Source: Euborellia annulipes
Taxonomy: Eukaryota; Arthropoda; Insecta; Dermaptera; Anisolabididae
Assembly (NCBI GenBank): GCA_023213315.1
Contig: JAKCPI010002804.1
Coordinates: 120,530-184,529 of the forward strand
Direction: 5' to 3'
Length of the DNA stretch: 64,000 nucleotides
How positions within the stretch are numbered: the stretch's first letter is position 1; each line of letters begins with the position of its first letter. The position numbers were made by a program, and so were the translations under genes. Positions 31,001-39,099 of the stretch are shown here, one piece after another. The notes beneath the pieces were generated by a model. The model saw only the letters and a program-made list of their open reading frames with translations. It was not told where the DNA came from and searched no databases.

Positions 31001-32272
31001 CAACTTAAACAAGAAAAAAAGAAAGGGTAAGCAAGCATCACTTATTAAGAAAGAAAGTCTCAAAGAATTGCTCTTCTTTGTTACTCGCAAGGTCAAGGTT
31101 TACTTCTTGTGTAGGCCTATTCACTTATCATGTTTCTTTCTTTTTGTCCTTAAAATTGCAATCTTGCAAATCAGACATGAGAATATCTCTGACCTATCAA
31201 TAAGAGAAATGTGACGTCATTGGTGTAAACATAGACACCCATCGTTTAATATATATCCAAATTATTGATTGTCCCTTTTGAGAACCTTAAAAGCCAAGGG
31301 GGTGGGTTCAGATCCCTGACAATCCGATGAGTATTTCTATATATAAGATTATTTTTTAGAATAAAGTGTTTTGTGTTGTTTGTCAGGTGTTCGACGAGAA
31401 GCCGCCTGCGCTCTTGCTCCCGTCACATGTGCTCTTTTGGAGCAATTCCCTGCAGCTCGTTCATGTTCTCGAGGGCAATCTAAATTCAGCGTGATGACAG
31501 GAGGCACCCACGTCTGGCCTCATTGTGGTCCCACCAACTGCCGGCTACGAGCACATCTTGGCCTTAAAGTCCCTCCCGGAGCCACTATTCGAGTTGCAAA
31601 CGAAAGCAGGTAACCTGTTTACTTTCGCTTACTTATATATGGGATAATATATTTAAGCTTATAATGGGAAAGTTTTGAATTCATGTCAAAAATTCGAGAT
31701 TTTTTAGATGCCCTTTAAAATGTATATTCTCATTTTACCATTAAAATATAAAATACTCTTGTACTTCATAGGAAAGATAGGAGAAATGGTTGCGTTGAAA
31801 CTAAATATAGGTATGTCGACACAAAAAATCTGATGTGGCAAGCACAGAACACAACTTTCTCTTACCCTAGGTAATCGAAAGTGTGGCGGGCGGGCGGCTT
31901 TTATTTACAATTGATCGAATAATTAAATACATGTACTAGGTATGTTAATATTACTAAAACCAATATCAAATGTTTTATTTAAATAAAAGCTCATCTAAAA
32001 CGAAACGCCCTCTTAACGGTCAGCGCCTGAGAGCTGCACCCACAAAAGAACTTAGAGAGTTGAGTTGCGTCAAGCGCCAAGTGCAAACGCCTTCATATTT
32101 ATTTATTTTTTCATCTTCTAGAGTTTGGAGAGAAGGCGAGATTTTACTCTTCGATGATAGTTTCGAGCACGAAGTGTGGCACAATGGCACTGAAAATCGA
32201 GTGGTTCTCATCGTCGACGTTTGGCATCCTGAATTGAGTGATCATGAAAGGCTCACCTTACCAGCTATCTAG
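12579..32272 (+). CDS. ASPH: Aspartyl/asparaginyl beta-hydroxylase, multi-exon
   Basis: An ER type II membrane enzyme that hydroxylates Asp/Asn in EGF-like domains using 2-oxoglutarate and iron. Exons: 12579-12630, 14754-14936 (membrane span from NVLAKIVFF to GLVITEY), 15001-15132, 15197-15696 (acidic linker), then 15922-16483 or 16593-16743, optional 18842-18949, 24126-24266 and 24329-24697, then 25586-25680, 25758-25829, 27445-27679, 27929-28034, 28100-28306, 28969-29124, 29339-29478, 31387-31609, 32122-32272. All phases agree. Without the three optional exons the product is about 937 aa (first exon choice) or 800 aa (second); human BAH is 758. TPR-like exons carry WLGKAQA and NDGFAQAHYGFILK; the oxygenase domain has THVWPHCGPTNCRLRAHLGL, FDDSFEHEVW (metal-binding His) and ends DVWHPEL...LPAI as in the family. 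The 3' end is followed by AATAAA at 32303. Introns are full of transposons. Confidence 0.93.
12631..14753 (+). other. ASPH intron 1
   Basis: 2.1 kb of AT-rich sequence. Visible features are a GA-rich tract near 13510, an (AT)n stretch near 14232-14255 and homopolymer runs. No gene, complete transposon or RNA gene was recognised. Confidence 0.6.
14754..14936 (+). CDS. ASPH: ASPH exon 2 (signal anchor)
   Basis: The exon between TTTTTAG and GTATG is phase 1 to 1. It holds a single hydrophobic segment (about 24 residues, KIVFFVLMAALVVMIGLVIT) that anchors the protein in the ER membrane. The following exon (15001-15132) begins the luminal stretch with SRWAAFLDGWVDE and a His/Asp-rich run. Confidence 0.85.
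15197..15696 (+). CDS. ASPH: ASPH acidic luminal exon
   Basis: About 167 codons, over half Glu/Asp, with four tandem EAEASQEEE-type repeats (about 15470-15575). Phase 1 to 0, donor GAG|GTAGGT. Acidic luminal segments of ASPH-derived proteins are associated with calcium binding and contacts with calcium-release channels in vertebrates; that role is only inferred here. Confidence 0.85.
15922..16483 (+). CDS. ASPH: ASPH alternative exon 5a (Ser/Thr/Pro/Lys-rich)
   Basis: Begins AKRKRAEASS after TTCTTTAG and ends at ETN before GTAAGG; phase 0 in, 1 out. It encodes about 187 low-complexity residues with no known domain. Joining it to exon 16593-16743 would hit TGA in the first full codon, so the two look mutually exclusive. 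Exonic status rests on open frame, splice sites and composition. Confidence 0.65.
16593..16743 (+). CDS. ASPH: ASPH alternative exon 5b (acidic)
   Basis: Begins ADDGEDVEEVEEPED after CTTTCAG and ends at MSSG before a consensus GTAAGT; phase 0 in and 1 out, identical to exon 5a. It must follow the acidic exon ending at 15696 directly for the frame to stay open. Confidence 0.7.
17135..17211. mobile_element. Minimal hAT MITE (77 bp)
   Basis: CAGTAGCGTAACTAGG and CTAGTTACGCCGCTG form the ends, with a C/G-rich centre. Flanks TTCAATGG (17127-17134) and TTCAATAA (17212-17219) match at 6 of 8 bases, an aged target duplication. Confidence 0.7.
17275..17320 (+). repeat. Penelope-type terminal-repeat remnant
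   Basis: GGGTGACCGAAACGTTATTT matches the GAAAC side of the hammerhead-like motif seen elsewhere in the window; the CTGANGA box is lost (reads ACAGAATGG). A decayed fragment only. Confidence 0.3.
17742..17959. mobile_element. hAT MITE (CAGTGGTTTCCAAACT ends)
   Basis: Ends CAGCGTTTTCCAAACT and AGTTTGGAAACCACTG are near-perfect inverse copies, typical of Charlie-like hAT MITEs. Flanking 8-mers (TCATATGT / ATATAAGT) agree only at 5 of 8. A 14-G run lies inside at about 17886. Confidence 0.7.
18125..18405. repeat. Imperfect palindrome related to Penelope debris at 48.3 kb
   Basis: Arms around GGCTCTCCTTTGGAAGCC and GGCTTCCAAAGGAGAG are inverted, as are the CGAAAACAAAACACCTTC blocks. The sequence GGTCGCAGTCTTGCTGGTC (minus strand) recurs at about 48348-48366 beside Penelope coding remnants, so this is probably a Penelope-family non-coding derivative. 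Confidence 0.45.
18588..18637 (+). CDS. ASPH: ASPH short-isoform terminal exon 1
   Basis: After TTTCTAATCAG the phase-1 frame reads QDVASILDEIELSPF and stops at TAA (18635-18637). Used as a last exon it would give a membrane protein with the acidic luminal tail but no TPR or oxygenase part, comparable to junctin/junctate forms of the vertebrate gene. No AATAAA is seen close downstream, which lowers confidence. Confidence 0.55.
18842..18949 (+). CDS. ASPH: ASPH candidate cassette exon with a second membrane span
   Basis: A 108-bp exon between TTATTGCAG and GTCTG, phase 1 to 1. It encodes AVKLGVGFALVVVAHVVLV, a clear hydrophobic segment, then RRWK and an Ala-rich run (ASAAAAEAAAKA). If included with exon 2 the protein would cross the membrane twice. 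A (CT)n tract follows the donor at about 18979-19012. Confidence 0.5.
18977..19015 (+). repeat. (CT)n microsatellite
   Basis: About 17 CT units followed by TTTCTTTTTCTC, 30 bases after the donor of the 18842-18949 ASPH exon. It may act as a polypyrimidine tract but no acceptor follows. Confidence 0.9.
19496..19757. mobile_element. Small foldback element (262 bp)
   Basis: ATATATGGACCCTGTTATGC at the left is repeated in reverse complement at the right (GCGTAACAGGGTCCATATAT), continuing through TGGTGTGTCAAAGACCAAA. Non-coding; abuts the next element, sharing ATATATGG. Confidence 0.7.
20417..20614. mobile_element. hAT MITE at the centre of the palindrome
   Basis: CATGGGCGTAGCTAGGG and CTAGTTACGCCCATG ends, same family as 44597-44746 and 55546-55692. 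The flanks CTTAGAAA and TTTCTAAG are inverted, not direct, repeats: either the MITE sits exactly at the palindrome axis or it nucleated the inverted duplication. Confidence 0.8.
21080..22887. mobile_element. Long-TIR element with tandem internal units, TSD TAAT
   Basis: Termini AGTCCAAGATCCCAGAGCCC and the inverse of GGGCTCTGGGATCTTGCTCT extend into ~0.44-kb inverted arms. The interrupted arm of the host palindrome shows the insertion point, with TAAT on both sides (21076-21079 and 22888-22891). Inside are about three ~285-bp head-to-tail units on the minus strand (about 21838, 22150 and 22446 onward) with TCTGGCGGGATGTTTGGC, and one on the plus strand. Family unknown. Confidence 0.75.
24126..24266 (+). 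CDS. ASPH: ASPH optional exon or alternative first exon
   Basis: From ATTTTCAG to the donor AAAGCAG|GTCC, phase 1 to 1, encoding ERVPEQYTPIDRRR then an ESEKAAATESAAKA end. An in-frame ATG at 24074 in good context (AACAACATGG) could instead make this the first exon of a shorter transcript. The end resembles the Ala-rich end of the 18842-18949 exon. Confidence 0.5.
24329..24697 (+). CDS. ASPH: ASPH poly-Glu exon, candidate GC donor
   Basis: After TTTATCGCAG the frame encodes ESPEEE followed by a nearly uninterrupted Glu tract, then VQSYEELVSKYRKMLHQG and a second Glu tract. No GT donor in phase 1 is found at the end, but AAG|GCAAGA is, which fits a GC-AG intron and gives the phase-1 exit needed by exon 25586. 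Alternatively it reads on to a stop at 24724-24726 as a terminal exon. Confidence 0.55.
25108..25260 (+). repeat. R1 dispersed repeat, 5' part
   Basis: TTTACTTTCTCTTACCT through GAGAGAAAGTATTGGATTCA and CACGTTTTGAGGTCCCCTG match the start of the 6105 copy. Lies in an ASPH intron. Confidence 0.55.
26142..26390 (+). CDS. ASPH: ASPH short-isoform terminal exon 2 with 3' UTR
   Basis: After TTTTTCCCCAG the phase-0 frame is DFDF then TGA (26154-26156), with AATAAA at 26369-26374 about 215 nt downstream. It follows exon 25758-25829 in phase and competes with exon 27445, which continues into the TPR and catalytic domains. It would give a truncated non-catalytic protein. Coding part is 26142-26156; the rest is inferred UTR. 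Confidence 0.6.
26428..26451 (+). repeat. (GTTC)n microsatellite
   Basis: About six GTTC units just after the 3' UTR of the short ASPH isoform. Confidence 0.9.
26566..26735 (+). repeat. R1 deletion derivative
   Basis: Has the R1 start (ACTTTCTCTTATCT, AAATTCGATGTCGAG) joined directly to a degenerate terminal hairpin (CACACAACTTTCGATTACC ... GTCGTGTG), missing the middle. Confidence 0.5.
26955..26995 (+). ncRNA. Hammerhead-ribozyme-like motif
   Basis: CTGAAGA (the CTGANGA core box) is followed by GGTC, a short loop, GCCC and CGAAACGTC. This is the order expected for a Penelope-type hammerhead, with one mismatch in stem II. Self-cleavage untested. Confidence 0.4.
27445..32272 (+). CDS. ASPH: ASPH TPR and catalytic exons
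   Basis: Eight exons align in order with the luminal TPR region and the oxygenase domain of animal ASPH: NPKGALIAYSILLETYKKSP, AETYQ-type helices, NDGFAQAHYGFIL, GTIDGRFYFQLGDSL, YQRSLYNVNRLTGKPWW, NWKSIRDEALAALK, then the catalytic segments. One weak donor (GA|GTTTGT at 29125) is needed to keep the frame and restores the family-typical junction. All catalytic landmarks expected at this resolution are intact, so the enzyme is predicted active. Confidence 0.93.
28594..28850. mobile_element. Palindromic MITE in an ASPH intron
   Basis: AAGGTTCCCAAAGAGCTCCA and the inverse of GATCTCTTTGGGAACCTT bound ~65-bp inverted arms that also pair AATCCCGCAATACCGCTGTG with CACAGCGGTATTGCGGG. No family assigned and no clear duplication. 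Confidence 0.65.
29985..30345. repeat. Probable degenerate MITE, AGATACT-rich
   Basis: Repeated AAGATACT / AGTATCT / CTCGATAC words at both ends resemble hAT subterminal repeats, but termini and duplication are not resolved. Confidence 0.3.
30375..30580 (-). repeat. tRNA-derived SINE, family S3
   Basis: The minus strand carries A box TGGCTAAGCCGG and B box GGTTCGAATC in a tRNA-like head, then a body with AAGTCTCCTCTTAGGACGGG. The body recurs on the plus strand near 55968-56150. Confidence 0.7.
31653..31885 (+). repeat. R1 dispersed repeat, partial copy with hairpin start
   Basis: Contains ATTCATGTCAAAAATTCGAG, the AGGAAAGATAGGAGAAATGG block and AAAAATCTGATGTGGCAAGC at the hairpin. In the last ASPH intron. 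Confidence 0.55.
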
Positions 32273-32302
32273 CATTTTTTAATTGCTTTCTTAAGAAACC
32301 AA

Positions 32303-32308
32303 AATAAA
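32303..32308 (+). terminator. ASPH polyadenylation signal
   Basis: AATAAA 31 bases after the ASPH stop codon, in an AT-rich 3' end. Confidence 0.75.
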
Positions 32309-34460
32309 CGATTGGATATACAGGTACCACTTAATTGTTTTGCTCAAAAGACAAGAGACAAGGAGGCCAGGGATAGTCAAACACATTTTCTGCTTTGCTA
32401 TTTGACTATTAATTTGAACTCCACCAAACTGTGTAGTGCGAAAGATTTTAAAATATTTCATTTGCTTTTCTCAATCATAAGTTTCAGAGATCAATATTTT
32501 AATTGTATAATTATTTTCTAAATTTTATTTCAAAACAAATCCTGGACAGAAACTGAGATAAACAAACTGGTTGATTCTTGTTTACTTTTTCAATCTCTCC
32601 TTATCTTTTGGGGAGCAGAGACGGCCTGTCGTCCCCTCCTGACTGCTAACACTAACAGACCCCCCCCCCCCCCCCCCGCTTCCCCTTTACAGCACTTGAT
32701 AGTGAAAGTAAAATTGATTCTTTCATTATAGATTTTTACAGGCCTAATTATACTATACTCAATCTCCCCCCCCCCCCCGCATCTCTCGGATTCGTGTTGA
32801 GGACAAATCCTTCGTTGATCACGGACAGGCGGTGCCAGCCAGCCTGTTCACTGTTCATTTTTGTAGGGTTAAAAATGTCAAGTTAATAGTTGCCAGTTAG
32901 ATTTTATACATGATTTTGTAGTTCTATGTAAAAATCGCGGATAAAACTATGGTGGATGTATAAAACTCGGATGCGCCTGCGCAAACCCGACCAAAAAGAA
33001 AATTCATTTATCTTTTAGCCTGTTTTTTTCCCGGGAGTTAGCTTTTTACAGTTTTTTACATCGGCCTAGTTTTATCCATGTATAATAAAACAGTATATTA
33101 TACTCAGGCGATGATGCACTCCCTTTGGTGCTTCTCAATAAGAGTCCTTGACATAGCATAAAAATATGGAATTTTGATCAAGAGGTACTTGTATTTCAAT
33201 AGAAAATTATATTTTTAATGTAAATAAAAAAATTAAAATATTTTATATAAAGAGATCTATATATATATATACGACTTTTGATAAAGAGAAATGTTTTACC
33301 TAAAGTTATATTCTAATTTCAGAATATACTGTATTTTAATTTCCTTTTCATATCTAAGTCAGTAAATAATACATGTTATCACATTTCTTTAATAAATAAA
33401 TAAATAAATATTTATTTTCATAATTCTATTGTAAAAAACAAATCTTTGCTGAGCCCTTCCCTTTTCACAAATATCACCTCATGGCTCATAGCTCATCTTA
33501 TCTTCCACTTCACAAATGTTGATTTTTTCTCCTGCAATTTCTGTTTTTTATTTTGTTAATAGATGGTAAGAATTTCTTTGTTTTTATGAAACGCTCGTTT
33601 CAGAGTCATTAACATTACTTTTTTTTATTTCCATCTTTTTTGTATTATCTCTAAGTTGGTTTTGACTGATATTTATTTATTTATAATAAAATTAGACTCT
33701 TTTCAAAAATGGTTTTAATTTTTTTCTCCTATTTGAATACCTCCTTTTTTTTATCCTTCATCTCACTTTCTTTTAGAAAACACCATTTTGTTGCAAAGAA
33801 TGTGAATAGTGTTCTTAGCGAAAATTAAATCAATATTTGCCTATTAGGCTCAATTTCTGTATTCGATTCGACTCGGAAGGAGTTACTCGTCGGCTCAGGA
33901 CGAGTTAAGTTTTTGAAATTAAGAAAAAACCAGTGAATTTAAAAGGTGCATTTATATTGGCACACGTCGATCCCGCACATGACACACGCACACTAATGCA
34001 CCAGGCCACCTGGTCAACAAAATTTATTTTAATATTTATATGGCAAAGCCCGGGTAGGTGCCGTGACGTTGAAACATGGGCTTGGCGTTTTTAGTTATTA
34101 ATACGGTAATAACAATCTTCTTTTTCTTCTTTTGTCCCCGCCCGATTATTCCCGAGGTCCGGGGTCGGCGGACGGTAATAACAATCATGAAAGCTTAACT
34201 TTTCAATTTTTTTTTATTTTATTTTTAACAGAACAGAGAATTTGATTGATATCGAATGCTGCTGATGATAATGTGAACGAAGCGTGTGTTGGCATGACTC
34301 GACGATTCATAATTTTTTTTTTTATAGATAATATAGTAGTAAGATTGATAGCAGATGAATAAAATAGATAATTTTAATTGGCCAAAATTATTTGAGTTGA
34401 CAAGAGAGCAAAATTAAGTAAGTTCAAGGTCATGATAATATTAACAAGAATTGAATTGAA
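32309..34460. other. Intergenic region between ASPH and UGT-A
   Basis: No gene seen. It contains poly-C runs (about 32660-32677 and 32766-32778), (AATA)n and T-rich stretches, an S1 SINE-head fragment near 33997-34013 and a short duplicated GGTAATAACAATC motif (34105 and 34173). Transposon ends are too degenerate to name. Confidence 0.5.
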
Positions 34461-34473
34461 TGATTGAGTCCCC

Positions 34474-34500
34474 TAGTCAGTCAGTCAGTCAGTCAGTGGG
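34474..34500 (+). promoter_or_regulatory. (TCAG)n tract upstream of UGT-A
   Basis: TCAGTCAGTCAGTCAGTCAG lies about 27-50 bases before the UGT-A start codon. Each unit contains the arthropod initiator TCAGT, so several start sites are possible. No TATA box about 30 bases upstream. The promoter role is inferred from position. Confidence 0.4.
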
Positions 34501-34524
34501 CAGAGTCGAGGCGACTTTTCCAAG

Positions 34525-37500
34525 ATGCTTTCCTCCTCTTCTCTCTTTCTCCCTTTGATTTTACTATCAGCAGTCAGTGGATTGAGGATTCTCAGCCTTG
34601 TTCCGAGTCCCTCAGTCAGCCACCATATTTTCAATCGAGTGCTCAATTTAGAGCTTGCCCGACGTGGCCATGATGTAAGTATTCATTCGATCAGATCTAC
34701 TCATCCACTCACACACGGACCTAACAAATCGCTTTTTTAATTGATCAAATTAACGAAATCATCATCTTTTTCTTTTAGAGGTTTTTGTTCATATAGAAGA
34801 ATTCAATTAAATCAGTATATTTAAAAACAAATAATGAATATTAACTCATATATCGCGTATGGCGGAAGTCAAAGGAAAAAAAATTCAAATAGGGATAGAA
34901 TCATTGATGTTCCGATATGTAGCCTATTCAGCATGCACTCTTCTTCTTCTGTCCTCGCCCTATTCCCGCTATGCGAGGTCAGCGCACCTAACTTACTCCC
35001 TACAGCCCCATTATTCGTCGTTGCGACCGGAAGAAATAGGACAGGCCGGCCCGTCGGACGGTCTGATACCTGTTGGAAAAAGGAAGGAAGAGACAGACAC
35101 TCAAAGAACTGAAGGACTGCCTGTCGCAGCTCGTGGTTTATATTTTTTAAAATGTATTCATTTAACTCCCCAGGACGTAGCTGAGCAGGCCAGGGCAATC
35201 CAATGATGGAGAAATCAATACCTGGACTCATGGGGTAGCCAGACTTTTGTTAGGGGGGCAACCCCTCGTTAGGGCGAGAGGGGGGTTGCAATTAATATAT
35301 ACATAGATTATTAATTATTTATTTAAATAAAAAATAAAAATTAAATTAAAGTAGGGATTGGGGTGTTAAAAAAAATTCCCAATGGGAAAAATATATATTT
35401 GCTTGTTTTTTTTAATTTTAGGACAGAGGGGGCAACCCCCCCCCGCTACGCCCATGCCTGGACTACACACATAATTTATATACTGAATTTATTTTTTCAT
35501 TAAAACCTGCACCCACATAATCTCCCAATTTGCTTTGTCTAAAGAGAGGGAAGTTTCACAGCTATTTTACAGCTTTTCATTCGCATAGTTTTTATTCCTT
35601 TCTCATTTAGGTAACAGTTTTGTCTTCTGACCCCGAGAAATTCCCCCCGAAAGGGTCCAAATATCGGCATTTCGTAGCCGAAGGGGGATATGAAAGCGTC
35701 AAGGATCTGGAATTTGAAGGGGATTTTGACGGATTGTACGCTTGCAATAAACTCTTCTTCAATTGGGCGGATCCTGTCTCCCGATGGAATTCGCAAACAC
35801 AAGCAGCAAAGGATGTCCTCAGGTTGGCGCAAAATGAAACATTCGATCTAATCATTTACGAAACGGCTTTGCAAGATTGGACTTTAGGTAAACTAAATCT
35901 TCTTATTAAAAAAAAAAAACGAAAAATAAAAACAAATTTGTTTTCTAGGTTACGTCGAGGCGTTTAATTTTCCACCTTTGATAGGGATCTCAGCATTTGG
36001 CTACTCACCATGGATCAATTTGCATTCTGGGAATTCCGAGCATCCAGCGTATCTCTCAAATATGGCTGCCAAATATGAGAGCCCGAGGAACTTCTGGGAG
36101 AAACTTGAAACGCACTTATATGAACATCTTATTAAAATTTATTATCGGTAAAAAGATTGACTTTTGCTTTTCTATTAGGCTAATTGAACAAGCTCTAATT
36201 TTATATTTAAAAGAAAAACTCTGTATATTTATATGAAACACTAAAGAAGTGAAACTTTGCATTTGAAATAGCAAAGGTCAGTCTCGTCTGCAGCGCCCTT
36301 CCCTTCTTGTCTCCAGGTGACTTGATATCTAGCGCTCGCCCTAGAAGACCCAAGAAACACACGGGGATTTATAATAACGTGTATGATTATATTCTTTCGA
36401 TAGAATGGCTAAGAAAATTGATGAATTGAAATTAACGTCTCTCTAATGTGATAGATTACGTCGAGGTTCTTTCTTATTCGATGCTAATAAAAAGTCAAAT
36501 TTGTTTTTTTACCTCAAAATGTAAGGAAAGATAATCTTATAACAGTGCGGGATATTCTTTTTTAGAATGTTTCATCTCCCAAGACAAGAGGCGTACGCGA
36601 GGAAGCTCTTTGGAGAGGACAAAGTAAAATCTTTGGAGGATATTGCCAGGAACACAAGCCTCTTCTTAATGAACACAAATCTTGCCAGAGACTTGGCTCG
36701 GCCGGCCTCCCCTGAATTTATCTCCATTGGCGGAATTCACGTTACGAAAGCAAAAGCTCTGCCTCAGGTCAGGTCTCTAATGCCAAGAAAAATGCCAAGA
36801 GTTTGGGCCTTTAGTAATTAATTTTTGTTTTGTTTTTTAGGATTTACAAGTATGGATGGATAATGCCAAAGAGAAAGGCGTTATTTTATTTAGTTTAGGA
36901 AGCAATGTTCGCTCAGATCAACTCCCTAAACAAATTCTAGAAATGCTAATAGAAACATTTCAAAAGACAAAGGAAAACATTTTATGGAAATTCGAAACTG
37001 ACATTTCTGGCCTCCCTTCAAATGTGAAAATAGCGAAGTGGCTCCCTCAAGCGGATATTTTAGGTGAGTTCTGGGCCTTAATACAATGCTAGAGATTGGG
37101 GATTCCCGTTCCAAGCGATTTCATTTGAATTTTGGGCGAGATCGGATGTTGACAAAGAACTTAAATGAAAATAAAAATCGAACAAATAACATTGGCAAGG
37201 CATTGTTTTCATTAGTCTATAGATAGCACTGCAACTTTGTTAACCCTAGGAGCCTATTTTTATAAAAGGTGGTTTGGGGGAAGAAGTGTTAATTACATTC
37301 GCCCTGCTTCCCCCCCCCCCCTCCCTATTGTATGTAAATGTTCTTTTGTTAGAAAAAGAAATAAAGAAAGAAAATTTATCGCATTTTAGCGCATCCAAAT
37401 ACCCGTTTGTTCATTACACACGGAGGAGGGATGAGCACGAATGAAGCACTCTATCACGGAGTTCCTTTGATCGTCCTCCCGTTTTTTGGCGATCAATTGA

Positions 37501-38231
37501 ATAACGCTGAGAAGCTCACTAAACGAGGGATGGCGCTGCAACACAAATTGTATTCTCTGACAAGCGATCAACTCACAAAAGCAATCAGAAGGGCAATTGA
37601 TGACCCCAGGCAAGTATTTTCCTTTTAACTTGATGAAAAAGGCCGTAGGCTCTCATTTATATATTGGGTTATAAGTTTCAATATTTATAAATTAATGAAT
37701 GCATTAGGCCCAGGGCCGGATTGGCCAGTCGGGAGAATCGACAATTTCCCGAGAGGCCTCTGCCTTTTTGGGGCCTCAGGCTTTTCGAGGATTTTAGACT
37801 CCGCAGGCATTAAGTTAATTTATAATTAATAAATATTTTGAAACATACATACCTAACCTAAATAACGGTTTGTATTTTCAGTTTCTGTCAAATTTTATTG
37901 CTACAAGTGATGAGGTTAAATCACTTTAAAATAGAAATAATTATTTTTTAATTTTTTTAGTTTCAAACAAAGGGCGAAAGAGTTGCAAGCAATCTACACA
38001 GACGGCCCTGAATCTCCTCTGGACAGGGCCGTATTTTGGATCGAATATGTGGCACGACATAAGGGAGCAAAACACCTGCGATTAGGAGCCAGGGATTTGG
38101 CGTGGTACGAGTTGGCAATGCTGGATTTGACGTCACTCTACATTCTGGCTCTCGTTCTTTTTATTCTATTCACCAAATCAATCATTCGGCGAATATTTCC
38201 ATCCGCAAAGACAAAAATTAAAAAACATTAA
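34525..38231 (+). CDS. UDP-glycosyltransferase UGT-A, 7 exons, 513 aa
   Basis: A membrane enzyme of the ER lumen that transfers sugar from a UDP-sugar to small lipophilic acceptors. Exons 34525-34674, 35611-35887, 35949-36147, 36566-36767, 36841-37063, 37390-37609, 37961-38231; intron phases 0,1,2,0,1,2. The N-terminal signal peptide (LFLPLILLSAVSG) is followed by LRILSLVPSPSVSHH and RGHD|VTVLSSD, the usual arthropod UGT start. The UGT signature is WLPQADIL|AHPNTRLFITHGGGMSTNEAL with VPLIVLPFFGDQ, which contacts the UDP-sugar. The C terminus has one membrane span (YILALVLFILFTKSII) and a short cytosolic tail ending KIKKH, a KxKxx-type ER retrieval signal. The sixth intron begins GC (CAG|GCAAGT). 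The acceptor-binding half is of unknown specificity. All motifs intact; likely functional. Confidence 0.93.
35229..35456. mobile_element. hAT MITE in UGT-A intron 1, TSD CCTGGACT
   Basis: Ends CATGGGGTAGCC and GCTACGCCCATG; perfect 8-bp duplication CCTGGACT at 35221-35228 and 35457-35464. Non-coding, G/C runs near both ends. Confidence 0.92.
37735..37790 (+). mobile_element. hAT MITE left-end fragment in UGT-A intron 6
   Basis: CAGGGCCGGATTGGCCAGTC followed by a GGCCTC-rich stretch is typical of one hAT MITE end. No matching right end was found. Confidence 0.35.
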
Positions 38232-38320
38232 TTCGTTGTCTATTTCTTTATCAGAAAACAAAAAAGAAAGGCTAATCATGTCCTTAAGCGGATTTTAAAG
38301 GAGCTAAATTTGCGCACTTT

Positions 38321-38398
38321 CAGGTCTATTCTCTAAAAACTTTGAACATGCATTTGTTTATTTTAAATTTTAACTTCTGTTTTTAGAGAATAGACCTG
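38321..38398 (+). repeat. 20-bp perfect hairpin downstream of UGT-A
   Basis: CAGGTCTATTCTCTAAAAAC (38321-38340) is exactly complementary to 38379-38398, with a 38-base loop, 90 bases after the stop codon. It could be the stub of a small foldback element or an RNA structure in the 3' UTR. No AATAAA was found nearby. Confidence 0.6.
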
Positions 38399-39099
38399 TT
38401 TTAGTGCTAAAAGATCGCTTCTTGGTTTGGCCTCTGGACGAATTGGACTGTTTTTTAAAACACTTTATTTTAGTATTCTCTTGTCCAAGTTTTAGTTGAA
38501 AAAGTCGAAAAGGCCGAGTGAACAAAGGTCTGTCGTCGATGTCTGTTTATGGTAAAGCAACTTTGGTATGGACAATAGAAGAAATGGAATTTGTTAAAAA
38601 CTAAAAAGGCAAGACGATCATCAATGCCGGAGAAAGAAATGAGTGAGAAAATTCGAGAGGTTTGACAACCCTAGCTAAAAGTCCTTTTATTTGCCTTTGT
38701 TCCAATTCTAATTCATTATTATGGAAGTTTCTACTCATAGACCACATTGTGTATTTAAAAATATAAATACTGAACAACGTTTCGGCTGGTTATTCTGCAG
38801 CCGTTCTCAAGAACTGCGCACTTGCTCCGACTCGAGTGAACTAATATCCGGGACCGGATGCGACGTCAGCGCCATCTACAGTCATTTCTATGAAGTTTGG
38901 TGCAAAAGAAAAGTCAAAGATTCGATAGAAATTAATAAACATCCATATAATATCAACAAAGAAGATGAATATAGGCTTAATAAATATGTTATTGAACGAG
39001 AAAACTGTTAATTAGATAATAAGATATTGATTATTGTATTATATCAGTGGTCCCCACCACTTTTTCCGTAAAAAAAACTCTGAGGCCCAGTGTATATAC

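Noticed and set aside
39045..39095. hAT MITE start CAGTGGTCCCCACCAC inside the Penelope element
   Set aside because: Only one terminus is visible with no inverse end or duplication; too little to annotate as an element.
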